Part shown: positions 1 to 15,000 of the stretch, in pieces
Layout of the letters: each line of letters begins with the position of its first letter
How positions within the stretch are numbered: position 1 is the first letter of the stretch
Source of the DNA: Trogon surrucura
Taxonomy: Eukaryota > Chordata > Aves > Trogoniformes > Trogonidae
NCBI GenBank assembly: GCA_020746105.1
Contig: CM036635.1
Span: forward strand, 11,922,001 to 11,986,000
DNA length: 64,000 nt
Direction: 5' to 3'
Position numbers and translations under genes: made by a program
Notes under the pieces: model-generated
What the model was told of the DNA's origin: nothing
The model's database searches: none
The model's input: the letters and a program-made list of their open reading frames with translations, nothing else

Positions 1-3000
1 CGAAGTACTTGAAGGTTTCAGAGATTAGCAACAACACAGGATTCCTTCTCCCTAAAACAAACATGCACACGGAGTATTGAAAACTGTTCAAGTCAATTTT
101 ATTCATCTCTTAAATTAGGCCGGTTTTATTTCTTTATGTACCATTGCCAATAGGTTCTTGTAACGCATCACTTCGCAGCACAGCCTCGTTTGAAGAAAAA
201 GTGATTAGAGTAAACTGTAGCCACATCAAAATACTCCATCTGATTTGAGCATTGCTGTCTCTTCCACACGTGGCAAACAGTTCTCTGTCAGGCAGCAAAA
301 AGCTGCTCAAGACTACAGGACACAAACGATCTTGCTTCACCATGGACCAGCACAGCACAGGAATAGAACCTGTAATTTGTGGTACAACACGGTAAGAGAC
401 ACATGAGTCAAAGCAGCACCTGCATCTCGAAAATCGGAGCTATTAGAAGAGCATGAAAATATTAAACAAAGATCAAACATTGCTTCCTCTTCTCTAATAA
501 TAGAATTGAATGGATTTTTCTGCATTACTGAGGAGTTCTGAAGCAGAAATTTTATCCCAAGTCCAGCTTTGCAAGCAGGGAATAACTGAACTGCATTACC
601 CAATATTCCTCTAGCAGTCTGATAAAGCAGAGCCTGTAAGATAGCACACATTTTTCCTGGTCTCTCTTTATAAATAAAATTTAGATATTACACACCTTTC
701 TCTCCAGGTTTCAATTGTACTATATAAATGCAATCACAAAAGACAATTAGTTACTCAAAACCAAGGCAGCTGCAGTAATTCTAACAGACTCAATGCAAGA
801 ATGAAATGCCGTTGCTGTAGGACCAAATGCATCCGAGAAGGACGTTACTTAATTTTACGATTTTCTTCTGTCACATTTTAAAAATACGGGGTGTGAAGGC
901 CCTGATATGTGACTCAAGTAAAAAGCGCGGGCGTGCCCATCCTCAAAGCCTCTACAACTGGTGCTGGGCTTGACATGAAAAGTCACGTCTCCTTGGCTAA
1001 GCGAGAAAGCGAGACATCTACGTGCAGAGCTTTCAAAAAAAAAAAAAGATTTTAAGCCTGCAATTCTGCTGTTCCCTAATAATGTGCTTTTACAATTCCT
1101 CACCAGGCTCTGGAACATTTGTGTACTCCGATCCATTAGAAGCTGGCATTGTGCATCAAGAAAAACACAGTATGGTGAAGCAGCTTGAACTTCAAATTTA
1201 ACGGGCTCATTATATAAACCCTTAACTTTCTTAATGCACGTTAACAGTAAGAACATTGACAAGCATAATTTCAACCAAAATAGCACCACATTAAAGCTTC
1301 TTTTCCAACTGCTTCCCTTAGCAACTCATGTTCGGAGTAGAGTCAAAATAACAGGATTTATTTTATCTTTGCTAGTATTTCAGCTGTGTCTAAAGACATT
1401 AAAGCAATCCAAAAGGGAGACTATTTTAAACCCATTGCAGTTGTTTTTCAAACTCGAGGGAATTATACTTGCTGCCGCTGCCCTTAGATTATGGGATTCT
1501 AATATCAGCAATAACAGGATCCTTTCAAAATACCACCTTTAGAACAGCATTGAGGTAGGACCTCAATCCAGTTTTCAGGAGGACCAAAGACTCTGTTCTG
1601 GCTTTTTGCTTCTCAGACCATGCCAAAGGCTAACAAATACCTTGGTAACGTGAATGGGCTCAGTCCTGCATGGGGAAAGTCTGTCATTTATGCAAATAAA
1701 TTACTCGGCTTCTCTAGCCAGATTAACATATTTCCCAGTGTCCTGCCTTAAGGGATATGGATTATTTGGTATTTCCACTAGATATCTCAAAACTAACTTC
1801 CATCCTTCAGAAAAAAAGATCTGACAAAATTTGCAAGCCTTCTAACACTGTCCTGTTATTCTCAGAGCAGCCAAATCCTTCAAACAGAACTAACCTGGTG
1901 AAGTACAAATTTGAGTCACCATTCAGAAAACGAATCATCGAGTGCTTTAACAGCTTCATTGCATGAAACGAACTGTTAAGATTTCCATTTCTTTCTGATG
2001 TTTTCTGTTCAAAACCGCTAGAACAAGAACCTCCTAAGAGCAGCACAACATTCTCCAAGGGCACCTCAAGAAAACACACGAAGAAATTCACCCCGGCAAT
2101 TGAATCTGGCGCGCTGCACTTCTGGTGCGCCCCATGCACACTTGAATTTCTGCCTGCAGCACCCGACCGTGTTAATGTACCAATCCGCCAGCACACGCCA
2201 GCATTCACCACGCTTTCCCATCCACTTGGAGGAGGTGGGATTTCTGAATAATTCATAAACACGCAAGAAGGGTCACTCAAGCAGGATGCTGCCCTGGCTT
2301 GACAGGCTGCATTCCAGCAGCTTGAGCATTCCTGCGTATCACTACATCCCCTTCCTCGCCCTGCATTAGAGCCCTGTGGATCAACAGGGAAAAAAAAATG
2401 ATTCACGAGAGGCCAGTCGAGAGGTTTCAAATTCTTGGCAGCTGCATCTGGAAAGGAACAATTCTGGATTAACGCTCACAAATCAGCAAATACCTCTTCC
2501 CCTCCTTATACTGCTCTTTGTAGCTCTTTACCATTCTCTTTATAATACATACATATGTTTAAAAATCATTATACTTCTACTAAGAAGCGTGTATCTCAGT
2601 GCCAGTGCTTCTAAAAGACGTTAGTTCTCATGTTAGTAATCAGCTCGGGGGCGTGTGTGTGGAAGAAAGCAGATGGTGAGAGCGGATATACCTCAAAAAG
2701 CTCTAGAAATAGTTTTTTGGGAATGTAGCATTCCCAAGTACCAGGGAGGGTGAACACGAACTGCTTGGGAAAAAACCTCACACCTTTAGTGTACAGGTAG
2801 CTGGCTCTTTGGAGAGGAACATCTCTGTGAAGCCAGTTCTGGGAGGACAAAGAGTCCTCCAAAAGGAGATCTTCACTGCAACAAGCCAGAGCCCTGCTGC
2901 CACACAAGCAGCACCCTTAAACTGTGCTGCTCTGCCCTTAACTTCCCCCCCACCAGCCTGGCTCTCCACAGCAGCCCTTGCTCAAAGTAGGCTTTAAGTG

Positions 3001-6000
3001 GCTTTTTTTTTCCTCCACTGTGTTCTCACTTCATTAAATGTTCTTACTTACAAAGAGAAGTTATTTTCTTATTGCTGGGAAACAAAGGCTGCTTGGCAGT
3101 GACTCAGCCCTCAGGACAAGACCAAGAAGCCTTCAGTTACCCCGGATTACAAATGAGCCTGACGGGGACCACAGACAACCCGCCCAGCGCGAAGGAGGCA
3201 GGTTCAGACCGCTGAACGAATGGCTGGCCGTCAGCCGGAACAGATATTCTCTATATGCACATTTCTGGGCCTTGACAAATATGAGCTAGTTGAACCAACC
3301 TTATTTTTGACTTCTCCATAAATCTTGGTCCAGCCTATGCCAAGATACGACCAGTCAGATTTTCAGAGTACTGGGGTGATGGCTCACTTATAAAAGTGGA
3401 TATTAGATGCAAGAGACCTTCCCAACTTCTTAACAGTGTAGACAACACTGAGACTTATTCTAAAAGGAGAAAAAATTAGTTTAAGCCTTTCATTCCATTT
3501 CTACTTTAAAAAAACCCAAACTGTTTAAAAGGTTCAAATTAGAACTAGGACACAATGTGCTCCTCCAAAGCTTTTCCAGCAAGACTCACCAATGGTTAAC
3601 CTGCTGGCTCTCACAGCAAGATCAAAGTGTTGTCACTGAACCGGATTTTAAGCAATGAGAAAGTACAGCAGGAAATACCTTGCGTGGAAGGTCCTTATCT
3701 GAATTAAAAATGATAATACTTCACCTGATTGAGAGCTACTTCAAAGATTTTAAGAACCCAGACAACTTAGGCAGGCAGCAAGCACCCATTAAAAAGGCAG
3801 GCTACGTTCCATCTCATTTTGTTAAAAAAAGAAACTAAATCCCAGTGCCCCACATTTGAATATACTTAATTTTAATACATTAATTTTGGAACAGGAAGAA
3901 CTCTTCGACTCTCTGAAGAGCAGAATTTCACTGAAGAGAGGAAAATCCAGCCTTTACAAGCTGAGCTGCACTTGAGAAGGGTGTGAATTGCAGAGAACTG
4001 GCAGAACATTCAATGCGACAGCCACGCAGATGGCTCTGAGGGGCCAGCTGCATCGCGTGGTGGGATGTATTCTGGCAAAGCTCTCAAAATGAGATTGCAC
4101 TGATATTCACCTGGCAAGTGTGAGTAGCCCTCTACCCCAAACTACAGACAAAAAATTGGACAACTACTCTCCTGCCTCCCCATCACCCTTTACTACACCA
4201 GTAACTGCATCCTCATCTTCATTTGCTGTGGTCCCTCTTCCACACGCTCTCTCCATTAGACACCAAACATGTTTTACCCTGTTGTGGCACAAGTCACTTG
4301 GCAGCACCTCTCATCACCCTCTGTTCCCTGGTACAAGACAAAACGTAGCTTCTAAACAATTAATGATGACTAGTAAGTATATCCAAGATAAAAAATAACC
4401 CTTCTACAAGTTACACAGAAAAATCAATAGGACAAGTCAGCATCAATAAGACAAACATTCTGCTTCATTTTAAAAACAAAAGAGCTCCTGTTTACCACAT
4501 AAATGTAAAAGTGCTGTTGACCCAGGACTTCCTGATGTTCATTAGCGCATTAAGAGAATGCAAAGCACACCCAGGTAATTGCCCAAAATGGCCCAACTGC
4601 TTCGACTTCATAGGGATATATATCCCAGCTTGAAAGTTTCATAACAATGGAGTTAGTCTAAAATTTTCATAAAGGGGGCTGTTAAAGATTTAAATAATGA
4701 TGCAAATATTTGAACTACAACAGTTTTTCCGTTTTTGAAGTTCTAGTTTTTTGTATTGTTTTTTAAATGCAGATCACACAAACATTTTATATAATTATGA
4801 GGCAAGTACTAACAAGAATTTACTTTGCACAGATTCTGTTTATGCATTCTAACTGAAGGCTAATGAATTTCTCAAACAGGGAGAAAAGTAAGTTTGAAAA
4901 GCAATCTCAGATGTCCTCCGATGCGGGGCACAGTAGGCTTCTGCGGGATGTCACTGAGAATAAGCAATACCTATTCGTTTTCCCAAACGGGTTACCAGCC
5001 TGCCACATGCAAAGCAGGCACAGCTACTTGCTTCTCAAATCCTACAAACGGTGAGAAAGCTTGACCTTCACATCCATGTTGCAAACTTCAGAAACTGAAA
5101 GCACTTGAAAGCAATGAGGACATTGCCCACAGCCATTATAAAATCACCCAGGCTACTGACCAAACTCAAATTCAGCAGCTACTTGGTAATGTTGGATGAA
5201 GAGCTTTGATTCAATAAATTAAAAGTCTCTGTGGAGTCAGACAACGGCACAGAAGCTATTCTTGTGCTTTAGCTCCAGTAAGTTGCTCTAGCTGAGACCA
5301 TAAATATTTAGAGAATTTTGTTTGCTTCTGTAGGGCCGTCACTCCAAACAGCAGTTACCACCCAAAACCACACTGGGGATGTACACAGGGGAAGCAAATC
5401 AACCTCTCAGAATAGAGACCTGGTTTTGACAAGGAGCAAAGTTTTATTGCGCTGAACGGGAAGGATCCGCACATCTCTCCAGCTCTGCAGGCACAGGCCA
5501 GGCTACTTCACACCTATTTAACCTCTTTGAAGTCTTCTGCGGTGTAAAAGGAACAGCCTCATGTTAAATTTCAGGCATAACAATAGTTTATACACACCAC
5601 CAATCACAAAAATTGCAAAATGCCACCGAAATGGTATTATAAATGAAACCGTATTCTCAATAGCTGGGAGTTACGAGTGCTGCTTACACAACACATCGCA
5701 CCGCCCTGGGTTTCTGACAACAGGACCTTTCATGTGTTAACACTGCCACAAAGCACTTTGAAGTGAATGTAACAACACTAACGCACAAATACTGGCATTT
5801 TCTGTTCGCCTCTTCAGTTCAGGCAGCATTTCCATGGTTACGGTGTGGATCATTATTGGCTTTAAGCACATTCCAAATATAGGCCAAATGCACAGCCTGG
5901 CATTTTAAAGAGCCCTAATAGCTACCCTGAAGGCTGGTTCTTGTCAGCCAGCTTTGAGTCCTTGTGAGGTGTAATTAGCACTCGCCAATACGCTGCAGTG

Positions 6001-9000
6001 CTTAGCAGGCACGTTGTTCATTATATCACCCAGGTCATTCACAAAAGCAGTCACCGAAACTGGACAGATCTTCAAGCATCTCGGCACAGCATCTGCACCA
6101 CATCCTACAACATAAAAATGGGTTTGTCTTGCTTGTGTTTAAACTTTTTTCCTTGGAAACCCCCACGCAGGGATAGCGTCGAGAGCCCCACTGAAATCAA
6201 TATATCCCTACTGCACAAAATACCACCCCAAACCAGGTGCCTTCGGGATATTACCTTAGCTGTCAACCCCAGGATGCTGTTCCCACCAAGCAGGCCTCTA
6301 GGTAGCTGCTGCAGCGAATATCTTGGAGAACCTCATGCTAAGTGTGCTCAACTAGATAGGATTATGTACATCAGTATCACTTTCAGTAACAGGACTTAGA
6401 ACTAATCTTCTACAGCTATTAAAAGTTATAAAGACATCAAACCCAACCTCAAGAAGATAGTAACAATTTTAGAAACAAAACCCCTTTCCCTGTAGTAATT
6501 TAAAAAGTTTAAGAGTTTTAATTTACATTCTCCGTGAAGTATACGTGAACCAAGGAAGTGCTCACTTCTCTAGCAGCATACAGATTAGAAATCAAAAGGA
6601 TTTCACATGCAGCTTATTGAAAGAATGTTCCATTTATACAGCACCTACAACTAAACATTAGTAAAACCCTAAACTTAAAGGAAATACTTGATAATAGTAA
6701 AAGTAATAAATAAAGCTTTTAATAAAGTAATTAAGTATTTTGACAAATTTGAGTTATACTAACAAGAGCACAGCATATTTGCTCTAGACTACCCAAAGCT
6801 AAAAGCAAGGTAGGAGACAGAAAAAAGGGCAAAAAGCAGGAGCAAGGACAGGAAAGCCTGAAGCAAACTTCCTCTGTTTCAGAGGATAAACACGTTGGGT
6901 ACAGAGGTAGTAAATCTCAGCTTCAGCATCCAGTGTTTTCAAGCATAAAGTTCCTTCAATATTTTATTAAAATAAGTTAGACCTTATCAATAAAGCAGGA
7001 GATTCAAAACCAGCTATGAAGCAGCCTTCAGACAAGTGGAATTTCACTGGTCATTCACTGTGAGTTACACAACTGTGGTAACCAATTTCCCAGACCAAGT
7101 GAAGAGCCTCTGCTTTCCTGTACCAGGAGAGCTGGTTTCCAGACACAGAAATCTCTATTCTCATTAGGGGTGTGACCTGTGAAGCCACCCATGCTGGCTT
7201 TTTCTACCACAGATCCCTACTTTATCCCCCCCAGTGTATGCTCTCTGCATGGATACTATTTAATAACTGGGTATTTTCACGTCAAAAAATTGGTCACATA
7301 GAGAAGCTTTATTAGCAAAATTACAGTGGCCTGATTGTTGCATGCAACGGCACGTAACAACACTGGAAGGGGGCTGGCTCTTAACCACCTAAAAACCATT
7401 TTGCTACATGCCGAAACACAATCTTCTTCTGGATAAAAAGTCAACTCTTCAGAGATTTAATCCCACTTTATTCAAACTTCTGGTGGTAAAAGGCATACTG
7501 ATTCAGCAGGTAAAACAGTTTGGGGATAAGGAATGTGACCTGAAGACAAGGGCTAACATTCCATCTTTTATCTGTAAAAGAGGATCTTTAATAACCACAG
7601 GCCTGCCTCAACAGTACTTTAATTGGAACAGTGGTTTCTTTAGAAAAGATACAAGTCATCTGTGGCTTGTTTAAATCAATTTGCACAGCTGGAACTGTGT
7701 AATACTCGGTTCTTGTATGGGAGCCTGAATGTCCGTCTTCAGAAAACAAAAGAATGACCAGGGTGGGATCTGAGGAGAAAGTGCTTAGCCAACACAAGAG
7801 CTGAAGAGTTACACCTTCTTGCTTCCCAGACACTCACAAGAGCATCATTAATTATTTTGCTCCCTTCAAAAAGCCCAAAGAGCCTGGAAAAGCCCAAGGC
7901 ACAGTGCCACTCCACTAGGAGTGAGCAAGGCTAACTTCAGTTGCAACCTCTGCACATTCTTCAGTCACGAAGCTCAAAAATGAGAAACTAGAATAGAGAA
8001 GTTGGGCAAGTACCACTCCTTCCTCAAGAAAAAAAGGACAGAAAACTCAAACATGCTGAACATAAATATTCTTAATCTTCCTTTCCTTTGGAGTAAGGAA
8101 AGTAAGGCTTTGAGAAAGCCTGAACATTCAGGTTAGGCCGGCTTATGATTGGGAGACCAATATCAAATTGCTGGTTAAGAGAAAAGCAACAGATATTGCT
8201 CTGGTCTAGGCTGAAGGTGGAACACCAAGGACAGATTTTACAGCCACGCTGCTGAAAGTTGTTCTTCAGTACACACAGGCTGTAGCTGACTGGGGGAGGG
8301 GGCAGGCAAAAGCAATACCAGATTGACTTGCAATTTCACTTCAGCTTGTTTATACTAAATGCATGTACAAAACTATTCTACAGAGAAAATGAGTGTCTGC
8401 TCTGCCCGTGTTCCAAGCAGACAGATGGAAATCAGTTCTGGCCCAGAAGCCAAGTAGCTCTGAGCACAGCACTTCGTTTGGCAGAATGTGCCCTGCAATT
8501 AGAGTCAACTTCAGTAGTTTTTAGCTTAGGAAACTTGGCTTCTGACCCCAATTGCACAGGACATGACTGCTTTGCCTCAAGGTTAAAGTACTAGGAGAAG
8601 AGGCTGACCTCCAAAGAGCATCACAGCAAAGGCTGGCAACAGGCCAGCGAACGCTTCAATGCTTGGAGACGGACATGTGATTACTGGGGGATGTGAGCCA
8701 CTCTCAAGCACTTCCTATTCCTCTGCTACAATGGCAATACATAAACCTTTACACAACACAGGAACATATCTTTCTTTGAAATATTTAAGATACACATAAC
8801 AAAGCAACTGTAAATTATGAAGCTTGTCTCCACTGCTTGTAAATAACCATTACTTGCCTTACAGCAACTGCACAATGACAACTGTGCTTTGCATTGCTAG
8901 CAGGCATCTCACAAACGCACAGGATACTGTCACACTGAAAGCAGAATTTGGTACTTGGCTTCCCCGTTCCCTTCTAGTTCACAAAATTGCACGTCTGGCT

Positions 9001-12000
9001 CCTCTGCAGTTAGTTTTCCTTTAAAATTCATCTGCAATCCTACTGTGTCCACTGAGGATCTATTTTTGGAACAGTCAAATATTCCTTACTGCTCTATTGT
9101 TCCATGCTTAAGTCTCTACTTCTATGAGTCTACAATTTGTATTTGTCACAATTTTGGTCTTAGAATCACAGACACTTTCAATAAGCAGGTCTGTTAAAAC
9201 ATGTTTAAGATCTGGAAGGTGTTAGGCTATTTTAAATAAAATTATTACTGTGCAGACAAACGTAAGTTATGAGTGGGAGAGGAAAGGATGATTACAACAT
9301 TGCTACAGTATAGCTCAGAATTCCTCATTAAACCATTGTTTGAAAGGTTAAAGACTTGTACTACCACAAAGAACAAAGTCTCCTGATCTCCCTCCAGATC
9401 GACACACACCACCCCCCCACGAAGGTTCAGTGGAACAGGTTTGACTTCATTGTCTCAGACTCCACCGCCAGGTTTCCATCTGGCCCAGAGGCAACTGGCC
9501 TCTAAGCACCGCAAGAGTGATTTCACTTGCCAAGGGTATAATCAGTACAGCAAGGAACGCTTCGCCAAAAGGACATAATTCAAGCTAAGCAGCACAGCTC
9601 AGTCGTAATCCTCTTGATGTGGCTCTTGGACCAGCAAAATATCAGCTTCCGAGTAGAGAGCAGTTGTACGCCATTAAGCGAACCGATTACGCTTTATTAA
9701 GTACATTGATTAAATCTTCACCATTCACTAATGTCAAAGAATGTCATCAGAATCTGGAATAATTGTGTCTGGGACTTGCAGAAAATTTACCTCTTAAGTC
9801 AGGGTGTCAAACGTAACAAAAAAAAAAATAATTTTACCCTTAAACATCTGATGTGTCAGGAGATGCCTCAAAAAGCTTAGAAAACGATGGTGGAAGATGA
9901 ACAGTACAGAACAACACTGGCTCCTCATACAGAATCATAAACAGACTAAGACTCATCACCATGAAAAAGAATAATTTAAGAACTGAAGGAGATCTTTTTC
10001 AGATCTAACAGGACAAACAGCATGAAGAATCCAAGTAGGGTTTTACTGCCTCTTCCAACACATGGAGCAAGTGGTGTGCAGCAAGCAGGAGACAGGCTCT
10101 AGATAAAGGACACGTCTCTTGACAGAGCGTGTCATGAAGCACAAACTCCTGCTGGAGGGTGTCACGACAGTGAATTCACTTGGCTCCAGAAAGGAATTGA
10201 GCAGGCACAAGAAACACCACGTGTGGTGTTATTATAGACAAGGGGCACATTCTGGACCAGAAGAGCTGTCAAGACACACGCTGTAGAATGAAAGAGGATC
10301 CCAAGAGACTGTTACCATATGTTTATCTCATTTTTATCCTCTTCCATAAAGGCAGATACCGCCCTTGGCCACTGCCAGATACACAGCACCCTAGCTAGAT
10401 AGGTCTTATGGTGCAATTAGTACTGTGGCTCTCATTAAGAGGCAGAACACAATCCTCTTCTCCACATCCCAATACACCATTAAGATATCAATAACCGGGT
10501 AATACCACTGCTGGATGCACCCTGGGCATGTCAGGGTGGTACAACTTCTGCAGAGCTGAACCTGTTTCCCAGTAAAATACAACCGGAAAGATACCACCCA
10601 GCTTCAGAAGATAAGCCAATCAGAACAGAGCAGTCGAGACTCCCTTAATTATTTTCCAAAAAGCAATTAAAATCACAAATTACAGACAATCAGTTCTTCG
10701 TTCTTTACCATCCTTTACAGCAAAGAAAGGCAGACGAACAAAAGCAGGAATTGGTTTAGTCAACACAGAACAAACAAGTTCAAGTGAAATTGCTTTAAAT
10801 CCTGTTCATTACAACATCAGTGGCTGCACCGTGCACACCATGAAACACTTCAACAGAAATAAGTAATTTCATAGAGCCATGAATTCAGTAATGAAGAATT
10901 TACCCACAGGCCGACGAACTGCACAGCAACGAGCGGGTTTTGCAAATGAAGTAGTGTAATTTACACACTGCATGAAATAGTCACAAAAATGTCCTTTGGA
11001 AGGGATTCCGCTGACTGACGCTCCTGAACTGGATTTTACAGCACACACATTTTTCCATGAAATGTAAAATGCACTCGAGAAAGGAAGTGCTCTCATCAGG
11101 AAACTAATCGTTCCCCTTCTGCTGTGGCATAAACAAATACAAATGACACATCATCATCCTGACCAGCACCAGAGAAATACTCATTTTCACGAAACAAGAT
11201 CCATTAGTATCAAAGCAATATGACATAACAGCAGCAGTAAGCAAGACAGAATGCTGTCAGTCACAGAGAAGCTGAAATGTTAAGAGGTTTGCAATGTAGC
11301 TTTCAACTCTTACACAGATTGATCTGCATATATTCCTAAAAGTGTCTATGCTCAAGTCAGAACATCAGAACGAAACAGCTGTAATTCTCCAACAAGTAAT
11401 CTGAAACATACATAACCTTACACATTTAGGTCTTTAACTTCATAAATCTGACCATGACAAAGTCTCAAAATGCTAATTTAAGAGAACCCAGACATACATA
11501 ATTAAGAATTAAAACAGTTTAAATAAAAATTATTTTTTAATACAAAAGGGTATCTTGTCTTTGCTGCCTCCCACGATCCCTCTGCTGTCACCAGAGTTAA
11601 AGCTGTTAGGTTCCAACAGCCCTGCAAAATTTTAATTTTCAAATTTACTGATACATAGTCCTCAAACCTAATTAGCATGAAATAAAACCCAAGAGGAATC
11701 CAAGACAGAAAATGTTCAAATACAAAGTTTCATCCATGAATACAAAATAAGAAAGACAATCACGCTACCCCATTAGATCATCCACAACACTGTGGGGTTT
11801 TTGTTCTGGTTATTTTTGTTTTGTTTTAAATTTTCATTTTTATAAAGAAAGGACTGATTCCCCTTTATGCCAAAGCGACTCACAGTATCCACAACTCCAA
11901 GCCCTTAAACACAATTTGCAAATACTTTGCACTGCTGAAGTACTACCAGGCCTGAGACTGCTGAATCAAGGTTCTAATGGTGCCCTCATTTACTGTTACA

Positions 12001-15000
12001 GTAACAGGCTTCAGCATTTTTAGAACTGCAGATGCCTAATTATTTCCCCCACAGAATCAAGGGCTCCCACGGTGCAACATGTACTGACTAATGCCCCGCT
12101 GACTTGCTCTTCCTCTCTTGTGGTCAGCAGCCACGAGCTCACACGCAGAGCACAAGGGGACCAGCACCTGCTCCCACGGGTCCTAAGCGAGCCTGGCGAG
12201 GCAGGCACGCTCCCGAGGTATTTATTCTCCTTTCTTCCAAGACAGCTTTTGACCAGGCTGTCTCCCTGAACTGGTGAGCTGATGAACGTGTCTTTTTGCA
12301 AGAAAGCAACAAAAGTGAGCTGGTACACCAGCTCAGCTAGAACAGGAAGCCACACATTTGGTTACATTTCTCTGACCCTTAGAAGAGACAGCCCATGAAC
12401 GGTAACCCGAAAACCTCTGCGGACTGGGCTGAAGTCAGCTTGACTCGAGCAAAAACAACGCAGAGAAAAGCCAAGACCTTGAGACCTGATCTCCAATTTC
12501 GATGGCTCATTGCTTGTTTGTACTTTTTTGGCAGCGCTGCCACACGCTGCAGTGGTGCCCAAAGGATGCCAGCCAGTCCCTCCACCGCAAGTTTCCCAGC
12601 CATGAGCCACCAGGCCTTGAGCTCTTGGCATGACTCTCACCTCAAATATCACCGACTGATGACAACTGAAACGAGCTGCAGGCAAATTGACTGTGAGAAA
12701 GGAGAATTATTAAATTACCTGTAATAGGTCTTAACATTTTTACCTGAGCTTCTAACCTGACCTGTCTTAAACATATCACAAAAATGAGATAAAAAGTTAT
12801 TAATTCAGCTTAACAGCCTAGTTCTTCATTTAGAATATATACACAGTAATTTTGAACTACATGAAAAATTGGAAGACAAATTCATCACTTGGGTGAAAAG
12901 AAATAGACCATTTAAGACTAACCTGTAATTAACTTTAACTTGAGCTAATTAACAGATTTCCTTGCAAATTCTCAGAAGATTCATTCTATATTCAGAACAC
13001 AACAGTTTCAAGACCATACCGCCACCCTCCTCCCAGAAACATACTGAATTCAAACTAAGCACAAAGCAAAGCCAGTCTTGGTTACAAAAATCACAATGAA
13101 TACCCGTCAATTCTATCTTCCAAAATCCAGACTCTAACTGAATGTCCACAGGCACCGTCTCTAATCCCTCAGGCTCTTCTACTCCCTCTTCCATGGTGTG
13201 CTTGCTTCTCAAAAGCTCAGCAGCTCAAATAATTTGCTGTAAGACAGGAGTGGGAGCTCCAGGAAGAGCAGACTGCTCAGGCTGGGGATGCATGTAACTG
13301 GCCATGCCATAAGGAATCATCACATTCTACCTCTGCAGCCAATGCTCCCCATCCCCCAGCAACCCCTGGCTTCTCATTGGACACGTTCTTAAAAATTAAC
13401 AACAAAAAATTACACCTCATCTCCTCCCATGAGGGTTTTGAAGGCTTTTACACATGCTCCTCAACGGGTAACCACACGTTAAATTACGAGCATGAAGTTA
13501 TACCTTTTCCAGATGGTAACTGCATTATCATGAGTGCGTAAGACTCTGCGGAATGCGTTAACCACTTCCTTTCTGCCAGGTTCCCACGCGTGTAAGATTT
13601 TTAACTCAAAGCCAACATCACCTGGCTGATGGACAAATCCTAGAGCAGCACTTCACACCAGTCGCAGAGCTGAAACACCTGCAAAAATCCTGGAGTGCTT
13701 TCAGAACAAAGTAACAAGAACTGTTGTGATACATATTTTCTTCTATTGGCACCTTTCAGAGTTTGACAGTAGTGGCGTTTTCGCTTTTAAAGTGTAAAAG
13801 ACTTGTTAAAAAAAAACGACTAAAAGCATTTGGTGAACAAGAGAACTGCAGCCGTCAGCTACAGTCAGGTCATGTGTTTGCCCACACAAAAAAAAACAAC
13901 ACACCAAAAAACCCAACAGGAAACAGCTAGCCGAGGAAATATCTAAGCAGGCTATGAAGCAACACATAAATTGCACAGTAAGCAGGCCAAGTCAATATTT
14001 TTTCCTGGTGCTCTACTTAACTCTTACCTCTGTGAAGCACAGCTCACTGCGAACAAGCGGCCAGAAAATCCGTTTGGTCTCACAACATGTGCAAGAGGTC
14101 ATCAACAGCACCATGAAACAGCAATTGAACTGGAGATGCTTAATATAAAACCCACACAAGGCACTGTTCCACCGCAGTTTTGCCAAGGTATTTCCAACAA
14201 CAAACAAGCCCGAACTTTCAACAAAGGCAGGAAGGAAAGTAGATGAGAGTCTGGGAGTCACGCAACCGAGGGGAAAGCGCTGAGCAGGGCAGGAGCGGGC
14301 GCTCCGTCGCTGCCTTCCCCAGGCTTCAAGTGTCTAAGACAAATCTTTAAGAAGGCACAACTGCACCGGGGCAATAAATTGCTTCTCTATACATTCAAAG
14401 CCTACTCTGTGCTTCCACAAGCACTTGGAGAACAGCCTCCTTTTCCCCACTGGCCTCTCAGCCCCTCTTTACATGACAAATGGAATGCTTTGTGTTCTAA
14501 GAGAAACAAAATAAGACTAAAAGCAATAAAAATTGCAGGGTTTGTGAGCAGGTGTGGCACTTAACTTGGATAGTTTAGGGGTTTTTAACGACATTGTAAA
14601 GTAATAACCTTTAAAATGAAAAGATTATGTACTGCCCGATTTGGAAATTCATTACAATGTAGACGAAGGGATTATACTTTATCAGTCTGAAAACAGGCAT
14701 TTTTTTCGTAGTCTGCTGTATCACTGAAGCATGTTTATGCCATCTGCAATCTTATTTCTTTTCTGCAACTTAGGGATACTTTAATTCATGGCGTTTTACC
14801 TTAAACACTATTTCTTTCAGATCTATGAAACCAAAGAAAGCCAGTCAGGCTCTTGTCCCAAAGCACCAAATTGGAACCATTAAAATCACGATATAATCAA
14901 AAGGGCACTGCACATTACACTTGATCATGCTTTAGATACTTTAGGTATTCTATCGGAACAAAGGAAAAACATGAGACTATATATTTTTAAGTATTTTGAT

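Noticed and set aside
1807-2430. 207-codon open frame on the minus strand in AT-rich intron DNA
   Set aside because: It starts from TTG, resembles no protein I know and has no splice or promoter context. A frame of this length is not rare enough in 64 kb to need an explanation.
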